Notes: a model not told the origin generated them from the sequence alone. Shown: positions 1-12,751, numbered from the stretch's first letter. The stretch is DNA of 64,000 bases from Ipomoea triloba (GCF_003576645.1 NC_044917.1:7236507-7300506), one strand, 5' to 3'. Made by a program: numbers and translations.

Positions 1-31
<31 letters not shown>

Positions 32-118
32 ATAAATAAATAACATGGCATTCAATGTTAAATGCAGGAATTTTGATGGTTTATGAATGCTTGAAACTTT
101 TCCTTCTTTTTTCTTTAG

Positions 119-2345
119 GTTCTCTATGACAACAGTGGTTTCTTGGAAAAGAACAGAGATGTACTGCATTCTGATATTATTCAGCTACTCTCATCAAGCA
201 GTTCCCACCTTCCTCAGCTGTTTGCCACTTCTTTACTTGACCAATCTCAGAAATCGAGTCCAATTCTGCTTGATGGATTGTATCCTCAGAAGCAAAGTGT
301 TGCTACCAAGTTTAAGGTAATGAGTTCTGTTTCATTTTCTTAATTCTTCCACAGATACACTATTGAGAATATCTAATGCGAATTATTGGTGTATGACTGG
401 ATGTTTGAGGCCATTGAGAGTTATTTTTAATAAACCTAGTAGAGACTTTGATGTGAATTTTTCTTTAATGAACTTTATATACGCATCAACAAAATCTCTT
501 TGCAGGTTCAATTATTTAACTTAATGCGGCAGTTGGATACCACCACTCCACACTTCATTTGTTGCATAAAGCCTAACAATAAACAGCTTCCTGGTGTATT
601 CGAGAAAGAACTAGTCTTACAGCAACTCAGATACGTTGGGGTGTTTGAAGCTGTGAGGATTTCAAGATCTGGCTATCCAACTAAGATGACACATCAATGT
701 TTTTCAGATAGGTGAGTACCTAACCTTTTATTTTGTTGCTCACTTATTTTTAATTGGTTAGATACCCTTAATATCAATGGGTGCATGTGTTTTTTAGGTA
801 TGGTTTCCTCCTGGATAATAATGTGTCCAAAGATCCTTTAAGTACAGCGGTTGCTGTTCTGCAGCAATTCAATGTCCTTCCTGAATTGTACCAGGTTGGG
901 TATACCAAGTTGTATCTCCGAGCAGGACAGGTGAGCAATGAGTTATGGAGTATGTTCCATTCTTGGATTCATTTTCTCTAGGGTTTGTCTTTGTAAACTA
1001 TGACATTCTAGCTTGTTGCCTTTTAACATTATGCCAAGTGACTTTATTACAGTTTGGAAGTATATGTGTGTGCATTAGTTTTTGAGTGAGTGTAGTAGAT
1101 TAACTACTTCCAACAAGAAATATAAAATATTCCAAGTGTCTTCAGAATTTTGTTTCTTATGTACAAAATATCTACCTTTTAGATATGTGCTTTTGTCATG
1201 TTTGAATGTGATCCAGTCCAAATTGATAGAAATGAGAAGAAATTTCTCCTAATATTCTACCAGGCAATGCTACCAATTTGGACTTCAATTAAGTCAACGG
1301 ACTAAGAAATGACTAAAAATAAAAATGAATATTTTTTCAAAATGAATTTATAGAGTATTGGTCTTTTACCTACCTTTTGTTGTAACTCATAGATCGCTGC
1401 ATTGGAGGATGCAAGGAAGAAAGTTCTTGAAGATACTGTTGAACTGCAAAAGTTCTTTCATGATCATCGTGCTGGTTGTGACTTTCATGAAATCATTCGA
1501 GGAGTAGTAATGCTTCAATCTTGTAAGGCCTACTGCTTTGGATTGTTATTGGTTTAAAAAAAATCTTAGAGAACCAAGATATTAGAAGTTAAGCCACTAG
1601 GGTGATTCTAAAATTTTTTACCATCTGCCAGGCTTCTTTATGAACCAATATACTGAGAAAGAATTTCTAAATTTATTGACAGAATGCTGTTATAAACTGT
1701 CTTGGAAACTATCATTAGTTTTAGTGGATCTTAATCAGGCTTTAGTTTCATATTGTTTGCAGAGATATAGTGTTGATTAATGTTCTTTCTTGTAGTTGTT
1801 CGTGGTGAAATTGCCAGAAGGCAGTGTAATGCTTTGGTGAATTCAAAAGTTCTGTTTGCTTGCAAAAATAATGATGAGCAGTTTATGGCTACACGGATAC
1901 AATCAGGTAAGGTTTTAGTCATATGACATTTCCATTATTACCATGGAATATAGTATCAATTACAATTTTGTATCCTAATGCAGCAATTCGTGGCTTTTTG
2001 GCTCGAAGACGTCATTATAGCCAGCAGAATTCACAAACATTAATTTCTGAGAAACAAGAAACAGGCAGAAATATTTTGGAGTTTAAGGTACTATGTAACA
2101 CGAGAATCAGTAATTTTATCTCTTTCTTTAACTTGAGTCTGTCAATAGGCTGGCACCTAAATCCATTTCAAAGGTTCTGTTAAAAGAAATTTGTAACCTT
2201 TTCAATCTTCATCCAAATAGGATAACTGGAAATTACAGCAAATATAATTTGAACCATGCTAGAGGTCCGTACAAAAAATCTTTACATTTTGCCACTCCTT
2301 GGTGTGGAAATTTTTAATAGATTGAGGTTTGAAATATTTTTATTT

Positions 2346-2377
<32 letters not shown>

Positions 2378-3529
2378 AAAATAAGGAAAAACTAACCATA
2401 CAAAAATTGCCACATCAGGGAATGGCAAAAATGTAGTGAATTTTGTAAGGGTGGAAAGCATTTGCCATAAAATTTATGCTCTAGGACTACAATAATTGAA
2501 AATTTTCTCATAGTGAGACAACTGAAAAACCTTTGCCTTAAATAACATGAAGATTGCTTTAAGAATAATAAGGACATAAATATTGAAGGTGTGTGATGTA
2601 TGGTCCCTGTAAGAAAAAGGGGGGAAAAGGTTTAAGCTCTCTTCATGTGTTTGAAGGATCTCTCTTACGGGAAAATAAAGTGTAGCAACCTTTTTTTGGT
2701 GCATTCTTCTACATTTATTATTGCAGTAAGTTGTTGACACTTTTATCAGGACTTGCCTTCAGAAGGTTTACCATCTGTTGTTGAGGAACTTCAAAAGCGG
2801 GTTCTTTTTGCTGAGGCTACCATTGAACAGAATGAGAAGGAGAATGCAGAATTAAAAGAGCAAGTAAAACAATTTGAGGTACGGTGTTCAGAATATGAAG
2901 CCAAGATGAGCTCAATGGAGGAGGGTTGGCGGAAGAAAATGTCATCTTTGCAGGTGAGACATCATGTAAATCAAAATCAATATAATCATATAACATTTTC
3001 CTGTATTTGCATGTCAAACCTTGCTAATATACTAATTTGTATGAGGCAGGCAAGTGTTGCTGCAGTGAAGAATCTTGGTTCTGACAATGCTGCGGTTTCC
3101 CCACCTCCTTACTATTATGATTCTGAAGACATTATGTCTTTGGGACTTCAGACTTCTGGAGCAAGCACTCCGCTCAAATTTCCTTACAATGGCGTAAATT
3201 TGGAATCTAATAGAGAGATGAATGGTGGTGTTGGTGCAATGAATCACCTTGTAAGAGAGTTTGAGCAACGGAAACATTATTTTGATAATGAGGCCACCGC
3301 AATTTCTGAGGTGAAGGCAGGGCAGTCACTCCCTTCAACCCTAGAAGAGGAACTCAAAAGGCTGGTGCTGAGATTTGAGAATTGGAAGAAATCTTACAAG
3401 GGGCAGTTATCAGAGGCAAAGGCAAAAGTACGCAAACTGAGGCATTCAGCAGCAGCAGCAGCAACAAATTCTTCTTCTTCAAGTAGAAGGACATGGTGGG
3501 GGCTGAAGACTAAACGAGTGCAAGTATAA
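119..3529 (+). CDS. Class VIII unconventional myosin, 3' half (5' end lies before the window)
   Basis: Actin-based motor of the plant-specific class VIII, which in other plants sits at plasmodesmata, endosomes and the cell cortex. Eight exons join in frame: 119-316, 506-711, 798-930, 1393-1522, 1796-1906, 1984-2087, 2750-2953 and 3050-3529, giving 521 codons up to the stop. The first two exons encode the end of the motor head, with the family motifs HFICCIKPN, LQQLRY and RISRSGYPT; the third has the converter motif YTKLYLRAGQ. Two IQ-like motifs follow (around VVMLQSFVRGEIARR and ATRIQSAIRGFLARRR), then a short coiled coil (VEELQKR to KMSSLQ) and a Ser-rich basic tail with RRTWWGLK, the class VIII type of ending. 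A class XI myosin would have a long coiled coil and a DIL domain, and neither is present. The SH1-region sequence VGVFEAV differs from the more usual form, perhaps as in the VIII-B subgroup. Bases 1-118 are intron, starting with a run of 25 T. Confidence 0.93.
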
Positions 3530-3776
3530 TATATTGCTTTTGTTTTGTAGGGGTATGAAATGTGTGTGATAGATGAAGTAAGGTTTGAATTGCACCAGTT
3601 TAAGATTAGTATGATTTTGTAGGAGGCTTCAGGAGTGGTTGTGTATATTCAGTAGTTACTATACTTGGGTGGAGGAATCTAGCTTGCCTGTAATACTGTA
3701 GATTGAGGTTTTTTAATGTGTATGAATTGTCATCCCTCCTTTAAGTTAGTTCAATAGACGTTATTAGTATGATTAT

Positions 3777-3921
3777 GGCCTTGTTTGGTAAATCAATTTT
3801 AACTTATTTGATCACTATTAATTATTTGACTTGGTTAAAAAATTAATATAAGTGTTTGATTAATCAGTTTTTTGTAACTCTAAAATGTTAAAATTCAAAA
3901 AATTATTTACCAAACATGACC
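3777..3921. mobile_element. Small MITE with terminal inverted repeats
   Basis: About 145 bp just after the myosin 3' UTR. The left end GGCCTTGTTTGGTAAAT is mirrored by ATTTACCAAACATGACC at the right end, and the interior is AT-rich with no ORF. The ends look like those of hAT-type MITEs, but no clear target-site duplication is visible. Confidence 0.6.
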
Positions 3922-4031
3922 TGTGTTGCAGTGTAGATATGATGAATTACAAATCCTCTACTCCAAACTCCCTATTATCGTTTAGTGAGTAATTGACAGA
4001 CCTAACAGAGTAATATGTAAACATTGATGTT

Positions 4032-4055
4032 TGCGGTGAACGTGGATCGAACACT
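4032..4055 (-). repeat. tRNA-Phe 3'-end fragment (T-arm and acceptor strand)
   Basis: On the minus strand this matches the last part of a tRNA-Phe, including the TTCGATCCACG T-arm, the TTCACCGC acceptor strand and the A discriminator. The match then runs into unrelated sequence. It shares its flanking ATTGATG motif with the longer copy 52 bp downstream, so it looks like a partial tandem copy of that piece. Confidence 0.6.
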
Positions 4056-4083
4056 TGAGTTGTGTCGGTCAAGAAAATATTGA

Positions 4084-4111
4084 TGCGGTGAACGTGGATC
4101 GAACACGTGAC

Positions 4112-4143
<32 letters not shown>

Positions 4144-4148
4144 CCCGC
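4084..4148 (-). pseudogene. tRNA-Phe(GAA) pseudogene with an 8-nt deletion in the anticodon arm
   Basis: Read on the minus strand it begins GCGGGGATAGCTCAGTTGG and ends TTCGATCCACGTTCACCGC plus discriminator A, as in plant tRNA-Phe. It is 65 nt, whereas the usual length is 73. The anticodon loop text ACTGAAG is kept, but the next eight bases (recalled consensus ATCTGAAG), which form the 3' side of the anticodon stem, are missing. They end in a repeat of TGAAG, so a slip between short direct repeats explains the loss. The D-arm, T-arm and acceptor stem remain nearly intact. A functional tRNA is unlikely. Confidence 0.75.
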
Positions 4149-4149
4149 T

Positions 4150-6230
4150 ATTAAAATGCATGTTGGTAAAATCATAAATCTACGTGATTGGGAACATTCT
4201 GGAAGCAGTAAGCAGGCCGGTAATTTGCATAACATCCCATTTTACTCCTCAAACCACAATGAAATTGATGTGTGGTTAGCGGCAGATTCTTTGGTTTTCG
4301 GGTGGCTTGTGAATGTACGTACTGTTTTTGGCAGCTTTTACATACTTCACAGAATCCGTATAGTATATATTCATTCGATCTGCATTATATTATTCCTTAG
4401 CTAGCTTGGTGTTTATATATTATCCCATCAGATCACGATGCCACATCGAAGGATGGATGTTGCTAGCAAATTAAATATGAGTGAAAAGATTTGAAGCTGA
4501 TCGATCTGAGCTACGGAATTTCATATTTTGATAACGATGTGAAGAACATACATGCAGAAGCTGCAGAAGTGGAACTAACGAAGCTTCCTTGAGAATTTCC
4601 TCGGTGTGCGTATATAGCTGTCGGCCAATAATTTTTTGATTTTTGCTTCAACTCTCTCTGCTCAGCTCCCTCTCATGGATCGGAACTAGAAGCTCAAGAT
4701 GATCAGACGACGTCGTTGTCATTGTCATTGCCAACATTGTCGTCTATGATACTAATTAAGATTCAATTCCAAATCTGATGAGCTTAGCTTGTATGTTAAA
4801 CTGATTTGTTTGTTTGCAAACTTCGTAATTATTGTTGCTATAATTTTCATTTCACTATATATGAACCACCACATGACAGCTAGATCAGAACACCTGCAGT
4901 TTAATGATAGGTAGGTAGGAAAATATATGCATCAATGATTATTTGTTCAATTCGTCTCTTTAGCCATGGGGATCGGAAGAATTGTACGTGTAGGATCGGA
5001 TAGGATGCGTTTGGTCATGAAATCAACAAAGCTAAGCTATATATTCATTTGATTATATGTGTAATATAATATTGTATACATAATATAATTGAGTCCGTAG
5101 TTTTCTAATGTGTAGTACCACAATAATTTGTCCAACAATATAATATTATTATTATTATACGTTTTCAAGTGCACGCACAGAACAAACATCCGAAAATGCA
5201 CGAATCGGGTGAGGTGTATGATGCGATGCATGTACGATCGAAGAATGTATGTTTTTTAGCAGTTTGCAGACAATAATTATTAGCAAACAGACAAACATAC
5301 GAAATTGCTTTGAAACTGCATGCAGGGCATGTAGTGTGTGTCAAAAATGGAACTACTCCATCATATGACCACCGCCCTTACCCTGCTCAGATCAAAGATG
5401 GCGCTACCTATGTACCACTAACCTATTTAATTTAAAATTTACTACGTATTACTTATCCTTATCCACCCAATCATCTCTTCACAGCATTCATATATACTTC
5501 TACTTTGGTTTTAATCCCATATCCACATTTACCTCAGTCTAATTCTAAATTTTTTGCCTAAGATCAGAGTTGCGAGAGTTAAGAGAAGATAAATAATGAG
5601 TTGATTCGGCTTAAGTGAAATTTAAACTTTATATGCGAGAATGAGACATTAAAATGAACAGGAAGAATATAATTAATTAAACTAGTTCTTTTTGAGGCTA
5701 AATAGTAATAACTATGTAGAGAACAGAAGCGGACAAAGTTAGGAAGCTTCGTGCTGAATATCATGTATGTATCGGCCAAGAATTTATTGATTGATTTCAT
5801 TTTTGTCTACTACTACTTCATTCAAATCATTAGCTAGCTTAGCTAGATAGCAGCTCAAGATCATATGACGTCATCCTGTGCCAACATTAATTAATTAATT
5901 AATTGTATATGAAAGAAAGAAAGAACTACTCTACTCTACGTACCCGTTATTACTTTAATATATAATGCATTCAGCAACTGCCTGCAAGCCGAGATTGGAA
6001 ACCTGAGCTTGTTAACCTGCTTTCATTTGTAATTGTAGTAATTCTTAGAGCAACCACATTTAAAATATTTGGGGTAGTTTTTGCAAATCAAAAATTTTAA
6101 GGGGAGGTTTTTAACAAATGGGATGTGTGATTTTTATTAAATTTTTTCTCCCACAAGTATTGGTTTTTGGGTGGGGCCTATTAATTGGGAATTAATTAAT
6201 TTGATAAAAGCAGTGTGTAGGTGCGCCAGT
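4150..6230. other. Intergenic spacer with a diverged local duplication
   Basis: No coding region recognised. A block at about 4560-4770 and one at about 5690-5900 share an ordered set of motifs: GAAGCTTC, TCGGCCAA, CAGCTCAAGAT or AGCTCAAGAT, then GACGTC or GACGTCA, then GCCAACATT. They look like two diverged copies of a noncoding segment about 1.1 kb apart. Half of a MITE end (TTAGAGCAACCACATT) lies near 6045. The many short ORFs here have no recognisable protein features. Confidence 0.4.
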
Positions 6231-6231
6231 G

Positions 6232-6825
6232 GTTATATCGTGGATCATGGTCAAAAAACGACATCGTTTCTTTAAGTAAAGAAATGGTTGCCGTCACATC
6301 TTAACGAAGCTTCGTAAATGAAACTACAGTTTATCTAAAATGATATTGCCTCACATTTGTTTTTATATTATCAAATGGAACTATATATAGTTATATCGAA
6401 ATGAAACTGTAGTAGTTGTGTCGAAAGGAAACTGTAGTATATATAAAATGAAACTGAATAATAGTTTCACATATTTGAGTGTATATTGTCCAATGAAACT
6501 GTAGTTATATCGAAATGATATTGTAGTTGTGTTGTAATGAAACTATAGTGTATATAAAATAAATTTGAATAACAGTTTCACATATTTTAGTGTATAATGT
6601 TGAATGAAACAGTAGTTATATCGAAATGAAACGGTAGTTGTGTTGAAAAGAAACTGCAGTACATATAAAATGAAATTGAATATCAATTTGCCAAAGGCCT
6701 TGTGGTCAAACGACATAGCTGTGGCCTTTCTAAGTGAGAGGTCACAGGTTTGATCCCAAGTGGGGGGCATTAGGTATACTTACTACAGTATTCTTCACTT
6801 TTTTGGACCATGGTCAACGGTATAA
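6232..6825. mobile_element. Non-autonomous TIR element with internal tandem motif
   Basis: The left end GTTATATCGTGGATCATGG is mirrored at the right end by GGACCATGG..GGTATAA. The interior holds many diverged repeats of a unit of roughly 25-30 bp built on GAAACTGTAGTTATATCGAAATG, so it resembles a satellite carried inside a transposon. A truncated second copy with the same left end and interior lies at 42875-43260. No transposase is encoded. Confidence 0.55.
6688..6798 (+). mobile_element. tRNA-derived SINE-like insertion
   Basis: It contains a box-A-like TTGTGGTCAAACGACATAGC and, about 35 bp on, a box-B-like GGTTTGATCCC, the spacing of an RNA polymerase III internal promoter. It lies inside the right part of the TIR element at 6232-6825. 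Confidence 0.4.
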
Positions 6826-6839
6826 TTTGCGCTGGGTAC

Positions 6840-8780
6840 ACTTGCTGCACCTAGCTGGCGCATGCACTCAGATAGACCCATAAATACATAATTATTTTTT
6901 AAAAAACTTTTTTGTTGTCATTTTTTTTTTCTCCTTCTTTACCTCTTCGCTCTATATGTAATTTGTCTTATGATTACTATATATGTAATTTGTCATAATT
7001 TATCATGCCCTGAGATATATATATGGTCCTTCCAAATTAATTTTAAAATTGTGAACTTTATATTAAAAAGTCATCTTTACTTTCTACTTAAAGTTTACAC
7101 CACTCATTAATTAATAGTGGTCTAAAATTTTGAACCTTATATTAAAAAGTCATGTTTAATATCTAATTAACAAAGTTTACATCACTGTTAAAATACTATG
7201 ATAATTGTTACTTTTTATGCATAGGCTTTACTCTCTAGGTAGATAGCTTTTGTTCTAGGATGCCAATTTGAGTCCCCAAGTAATAAGTAATGCATGGGCC
7301 TCGCTGCCTGCATGTTTTCTCATATTCACTTTTCTATACAGAGTTAGTGTACTCACGAATCACATTCATGTAAACAACACGTTGATATGATACTATTCTT
7401 TTTAAGTCCTGATTACATAGATTTGTTTTTGATTGCGTATTCAAAATGTCTCAAATTAATACAGTATTGTTCATATTTATAACCTAATAATGTTTTATAT
7501 TTTTTAAATTATATTGATGTGCGATTGGAAGATTGAAAATTATTTTAAAAGTAGAAAGAATAACCAAACTAGCCATTTCTAATGCTCCATACGTTCTTAG
7601 CAAAATTAAAAGGGTCTCTATGATATGATTCTTGCATGTCCACATGGAGTCAATAGCTTTCAAACCTTTTTTAATGTTCACGCTAAGCTATATGTGTAAA
7701 CACAACTAACTTCATGGAAGCCTTCGTTATCCGTCTCTTTCTCTCTGTAATTCTTTCCTTATTAATTAACCATATAAGGTAGGGTTAAAAAATGGATACC
7801 AATTATTTCACTTTTAATTTCTCCAACTACATTACTAACATTTTTGTATGTACTATGTTAGAAATTCTTATAATTATCACTGCTCATGTATTATCTTTTT
7901 ATTAAATAGGTAGATTTTATTCTTTATTAACTCATGGTGTAGTTAACCAATTTACTAGTAATTTATGAAAGTAAATTTTTTTTTTTAATTTAGGAGCGAC
8001 CAATAAGAAAGGGTCATAATATTGTAGCCTGTAGGGCTGAGAAGCTTCTTTTTTTTTTTGTTTTTTTTTTTGTATAGCTTAATATTATATTTCTTTTTAA
8101 GCTTACTTTCTAATATTTACTTCTTAATGTAACACTATTTGATTAAGTTGGTCTCACCCTTACCACAAATGAGGATGATAATTGTGAATCCTAAAGAGTA
8201 TGCTCGATGCTCCCTCTTCAAATTAAACTCTCATCTGTAAGCTTCAATAATGATTACAATAATTTTTTTTTTGGATCGTATTTCAGCATATTTTCCTCCT
8301 TTCGGTTTCATATATTGAAAATTACATATAACAATTTTAAGACTATAAAGCACTTGTGGTGTTATAAATTTAGTGTATTCTTGTATTAATATTCCGTTCA
8401 GAATCATACAAAAGGAGAAGAAAACTAACTAAAAACTCGTGTTTCTTTCATTTGGAATTTACGACTTAATTAAAGTTTGTACGAACCAATTGCATGTGAC
8501 GTAGAGATATGGACCATTGGCTATGAGTAGCGATAGGGGTAATCTAGTAATTCCACTACACATCCCTCCAACTCCATCTGCACAGCGTACAATGATTTGT
8601 GTCTTGTTCTCAGAAGAAATTAAAAGTGTCACCGTTTTAATCCCTACCGCACAAAATCAGCGAATATATTCTCTTATGAAGAGAAATCTATCTGCAATTC
8701 TCCCTAGAAAACTTCATCTCTCTTCTGCCCAACTTTCAAAAATAAATAATCGAAATTGAAAAAAAAAAAAAATAGAAGAA
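6840..8780. other. Intergenic spacer and likely CNGC4 promoter
   Basis: AT-rich with several T-runs (for example 8050-8073). No coding sequence, RNA gene or clear transposon end was recognised. The last 250 bp before 8796 are less AT-rich and probably carry the CNGC4 promoter and 5' UTR, but no certain TATA box was picked. Confidence 0.35.
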
Positions 8781-8795
8781 AAGATCAGAGTGAAA

Positions 8796-11700
8796 ATGGC
8801 AAGTGAATTTGAACGTTCACGAAACAATAATTTCTACGACACCGATGGCGAAGAGGAGGAAGACGACGATGAAGAAGAAGAAGAAAGCGAAGACGGCGGC
8901 GGCGAGGAGCAAGGGGCGGAGAAAAATTTATTCAACTGCCGGAGCATTTACGGCGGCGGTTGCGGCGGTCGGCGGCGCGGAGGATCCGTTTTCGGCAAGG
9001 TATTGGACCCTAAAGCCGCATGGGTTCAGGAATGGAACCGGGTTTTCCTCCTAGTGTGCGCCACCGGTCTATTCGTGGACCCGCTCTTCTTCTACACTCT
9101 CTCTATAAGCGACAACTGCATGTGCCTGTTCGTGGACGGCTGGTTCGCCACCACCGTCACGGTTCTCCGGTGCATGACCGACGCCTTATACCTCTGGAAC
9201 ATGTGGCTGCAGTTCAAGATTAACCGCCGCCCGCATATTACGGGTGCCAGGACTAGACTTCATAACAACCGTATGGGTATGGGTGCCGCCTTACGACTCT
9301 GGAAGGCTAAGAAGGGCTTCCTATTTGATCTTTTTGTTATCCTTCCAATGCCTCAGGTAAATCTTAACCATTAAATTTTTTTACAAAATGTATTTATCAA
9401 GATTGCGCTGTTTAATCCGATCCCCCAGCTGGCGATACACGCCAAATGGTAATCAATATTTTCCGCTTTCATTTTCTTGTACTTTAGTGACAAACGTTAG
9501 CAGTTCATGTTTTGTGGTTCACTAGTTTTGTTTCGCATGATTCACATTACTTTTGTCTTCTTTTAGTTCTAGCATGTGGAAAGGGGGAAGGGAGAAATTA
9601 AGTGTGTGTTTTTTTAATCATTATTTTATTTGTTTTGGGATGGTCAAAAAGGAATATAATTGTAATATAATGATTAAAAATATTTGTGCAGATAGTGCTG
9701 TGGGTGGCAATCCCAGCATTGCTGAAGAGAGGGTTGACGACAGAAGTGATGACAGTTTTGTTAATAATGTTTCTGCTCCAATACCTGCCGAAGATCTACC
9801 ACTCCGTCCGCATTCTGCGGCGGATGCAGAGTCTCTCCGGCTACATCTTCGGCACCGTCTGGTGGGGGATCGCTCTCAACATGATCGCATATTTTGTTGC
9901 CTCCCACGTACGTAAAAACACACGCACATACACACAGTACACCTTATCCTATTACTGCAAAACCCGGCCATTTCATGCTTAATTTGCAACCTTAGCTTCA
10001 AAGGAAATATTTTGTTACATTGTTTATTATGTCATCTTTTTCCATTCTCTACGAAATTCTCTCATTCTGGGTTTCTACTCAACAGGATAGTGGAGGGGGT
10101 AAGTCATAGTATGTAACACAGCAGCCCGGCCCTTAGGTGGGATGATCAGTGTTTGATACCTATAAAAAGTACATGAAATTAGGCAAAAGGCTAGCTGTCC
10201 AACTTAAGCAGACAAAATAGAAAGATAGAACCATAAAAAGGAGAGAATATAATGAAAATTATTACTTAAAGGTGAAAAGTGTCACGAGATTAATAAGAAT
10301 GTTTTCTCTCGTGATTCATGTGCATTATAACTTGATTTTATTTATGGACTTAATTACGATCTATTTAGAAGGGATTTTAAATTCTTCATTATACGTATTA
10401 ATGGAATTGAGGTTAATTTTTGAACCGTACCATGTGCAGGCAGTAGGGGCATGTTGGTATTTGCTGGGTATCCAACGAGCTGCTAGATGCTTTAAAGAAC
10501 AATGTGGGATGAAAAATGGGTGTGGTCTTCGGATGCTGGCTTGTGAAGACCCAATATACTATGGAACCACAACTGTTGTGAAGGACAGGTCACGTTTGAT
10601 GTGGGGTGAAAATGCGCACGCAAGAACAACTTGTCTCACCGAAGATAATTTTACTTATGGTGCATATAGATGGACTGTCCAACTTGTTATAAACGAAAAT
10701 CGTCTCGAAAAGATACTTTTTCCTATCTTCTGGGGACTCATGACTCTCAGGTATTAGTCATTCCTTACTGATAATATACACATATTCAGTAATTGAAAAA
10801 TCATAAGCGTTTGAACATAAATGGAACAGTACTTTCGGTAATTTGGAGAGCACAACAGATTGGCTAGAGGTAGTTTTCATAATCATTGTGCTTACCAGTG
10901 GGCTCCTTCTTGTCACCATGTTGATTGGAAACATCAAGGTAATAAACTCTTTTTGTTTTTCTAATTTTTGACCGCACACGTGTCTTAACTATATCATAAC
11001 ATATAATTACTTCGGTGTGCACCACACGATTTACACGCACATTATCCAATAAGCCAAACCAAATATTTATTAATAACTCATCTATCCATTGAGTCACTTG
11101 TGTGAGACCGTCTCACGGATTTTTATTCGTGAGTCGGATCGAGTAGAATCTTCATGCAAATGTCATACTTATATGTTCAAATATAATACTAATCAGGAAT
11201 ATAATTTTTGTTACTTATAAGAGTAAAATTATTACATTTTCGTAATGTTGACAAGTATCCCTTACCTATAAGGGAATATAATACTTTTGAGGAAAAATGT
11301 AATACTTTTAAATCGAAATGTAAAAGTATTGTATTTTTTCTTAAAAGTATTACATTTATAAGTAACAAAAATTTTATTACTGGTTAGTATTGCATTTGAA
11401 TATATAAGTATGACATTTGTGCGTATAAGTATTATATTTGCATCTTGAGTCTTGACCCGATCTGCCCTCACAGTGAGACGGTCTCACACAAGTTTTTGTC
11501 CATTCCATTTGTATTGCATCATTATATATAATTTTTTAATCAAATTATTAATTACTCTTCCATGCAATCAATACAATAAACTACTACAAGATAACAACAA
11601 TATATATCCCCAAAACTATAAATAATATATATATTTTTCATTTTCAAGTACTCTTTAATTTTCATCCATTCCAAAATAGATTCTTTTTTTGGGGGGCTGT

Positions 11701-12751
11701 ATATTATATTATATGTGGACATGTAGGTGTTTTTGCATGCAACGACGTCAAAGAAACAGGCAATGCAGTTGAAGATGAGGAACATAGAGTGGTGGATGAG
11801 GAGGCGGCGGTTGCCGACGGAATTCCGGCAGAGAGTGAGAAATTACGAGCGGCAGCGCTGGGCGGCAATGCGCGGCGTTGATGAATGTGAAATGATCCGA
11901 AACCTCCCTGAAGGTCTTAGGAGAGACATCAAATATCATCTGTGTTTGGACTTGGTTAGACAGGTATATATATCTATATATATGAACAAACTTCATTTTA
12001 ATAAACTTTTTAAATTTTCTATACTGCATTGATATTCACATCGATCTATATTTTTCAGGTTCCTTTATTTCAACATATGGATAATTTGGTCCTGGAAAAC
12101 ATATGTGACAGGGTGAAATCCCTTATATTTACAAAGGGAGAAACGGTAAGTTTAAAAACATATATGTATAAACTAAATTGTGTATCTTTTTCCAAATTGA
12201 ATTTAAAGTATTTAATAATATTTTGATTTTGGTAGATAACAAGAGAAGGTGATCCAGTGCAGAGAATGTTATTTATAGTAAGAGGTCATCTCCAAAGCAG
12301 CCAAGTACTACGAGAAGGCGTAAAAAGTTGCTGCATGTTAGGCCCCGGAAACTTCAGCGGCGACGAGCTCCTCTCATGGTGTCTCCGCCGCCCCTTCGTG
12401 GAGCGGCTACCGCCGTCCTCCTCCACGCTAGTCACCCTGGAAGCCACGGAGGCGTTCGGGCTGGAAGCCCAAGACGTGAAGTACGTAACGCAGCATTTCC
12501 GGTACACATTTGTGAACGAGAAAGTGAAGAGAAGCGCAAGGTATTACTCTCCCGGGTGGAGAACATGGGCGGCGGTGGCGATTCAGCTGGCCTGGAGGAG
12601 ATACCGGCATCGGTTAACGCTGACCTCGCTCTCGTTCATAAGGCCGAGGAGACCGCTGTCTAGATGTTCTTCTCTCGGAGAAGACAGGCTCAGGCTTTAT
12701 ACAGCGTTGTTGACATCCCCGAAACCTAATCAGGATGATTTTGACTTCTAA
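8796..12751 (+). CDS. CNGC4: Cyclic nucleotide-gated ion channel 4 (CNGC4/HLM1/DND2 type)
   Basis: Plasma-membrane cation channel subunit; in Arabidopsis CNGC4 acts with CNGC2 in calcium entry during immunity. Seven exons (8796-9356, 9692-9907, 10440-10750, 10830-10938, 11727-11963, 12059-12145, 12236-12751) give 678 aa. The ATG at 8796 starts MASEFER, and an acidic stretch follows (residues 18-33). The six-TM core spans about 70-400. The pore segment at about 363-369 reads STFGNLE, a GNLE filter as in CNGC4 and unlike the AND filter of CNGC2. The cyclic-nucleotide-binding domain has the phosphate-binding cassette at 545-552 (GNFSGDEL). The calmodulin-binding and IQ region at about 617-633 includes AVAIQLAWRRYRHR. 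The C-terminus SPKPNQDDFDF matches the subfamily. A fold-back MITE sits in intron 4. Confidence 0.95.
11095..11492. mobile_element. Long fold-back MITE in CNGC4 intron 4
   Basis: The ends ACTTGTGTGAGACCGTCTC and its reverse complement bound about 400 bp. The inverted symmetry continues inward: CAAATGTCATACTTATAT at about 11159 pairs with ATATAAGTATGACATTTG at about 11400, and TTTTTGTTACTTATAAG pairs with CTTATAAGTAACAAAAA or a close form. Nearly the whole element can form one hairpin. Related copies are at 19485-19926 and 30779-30953. Confidence 0.8.

Noticed and set aside
4156..4404. 82-codon ORF after the tRNA-Phe relic
   Set aside because: It starts in the tRNA flank, has low codon contrast and no homologue features.
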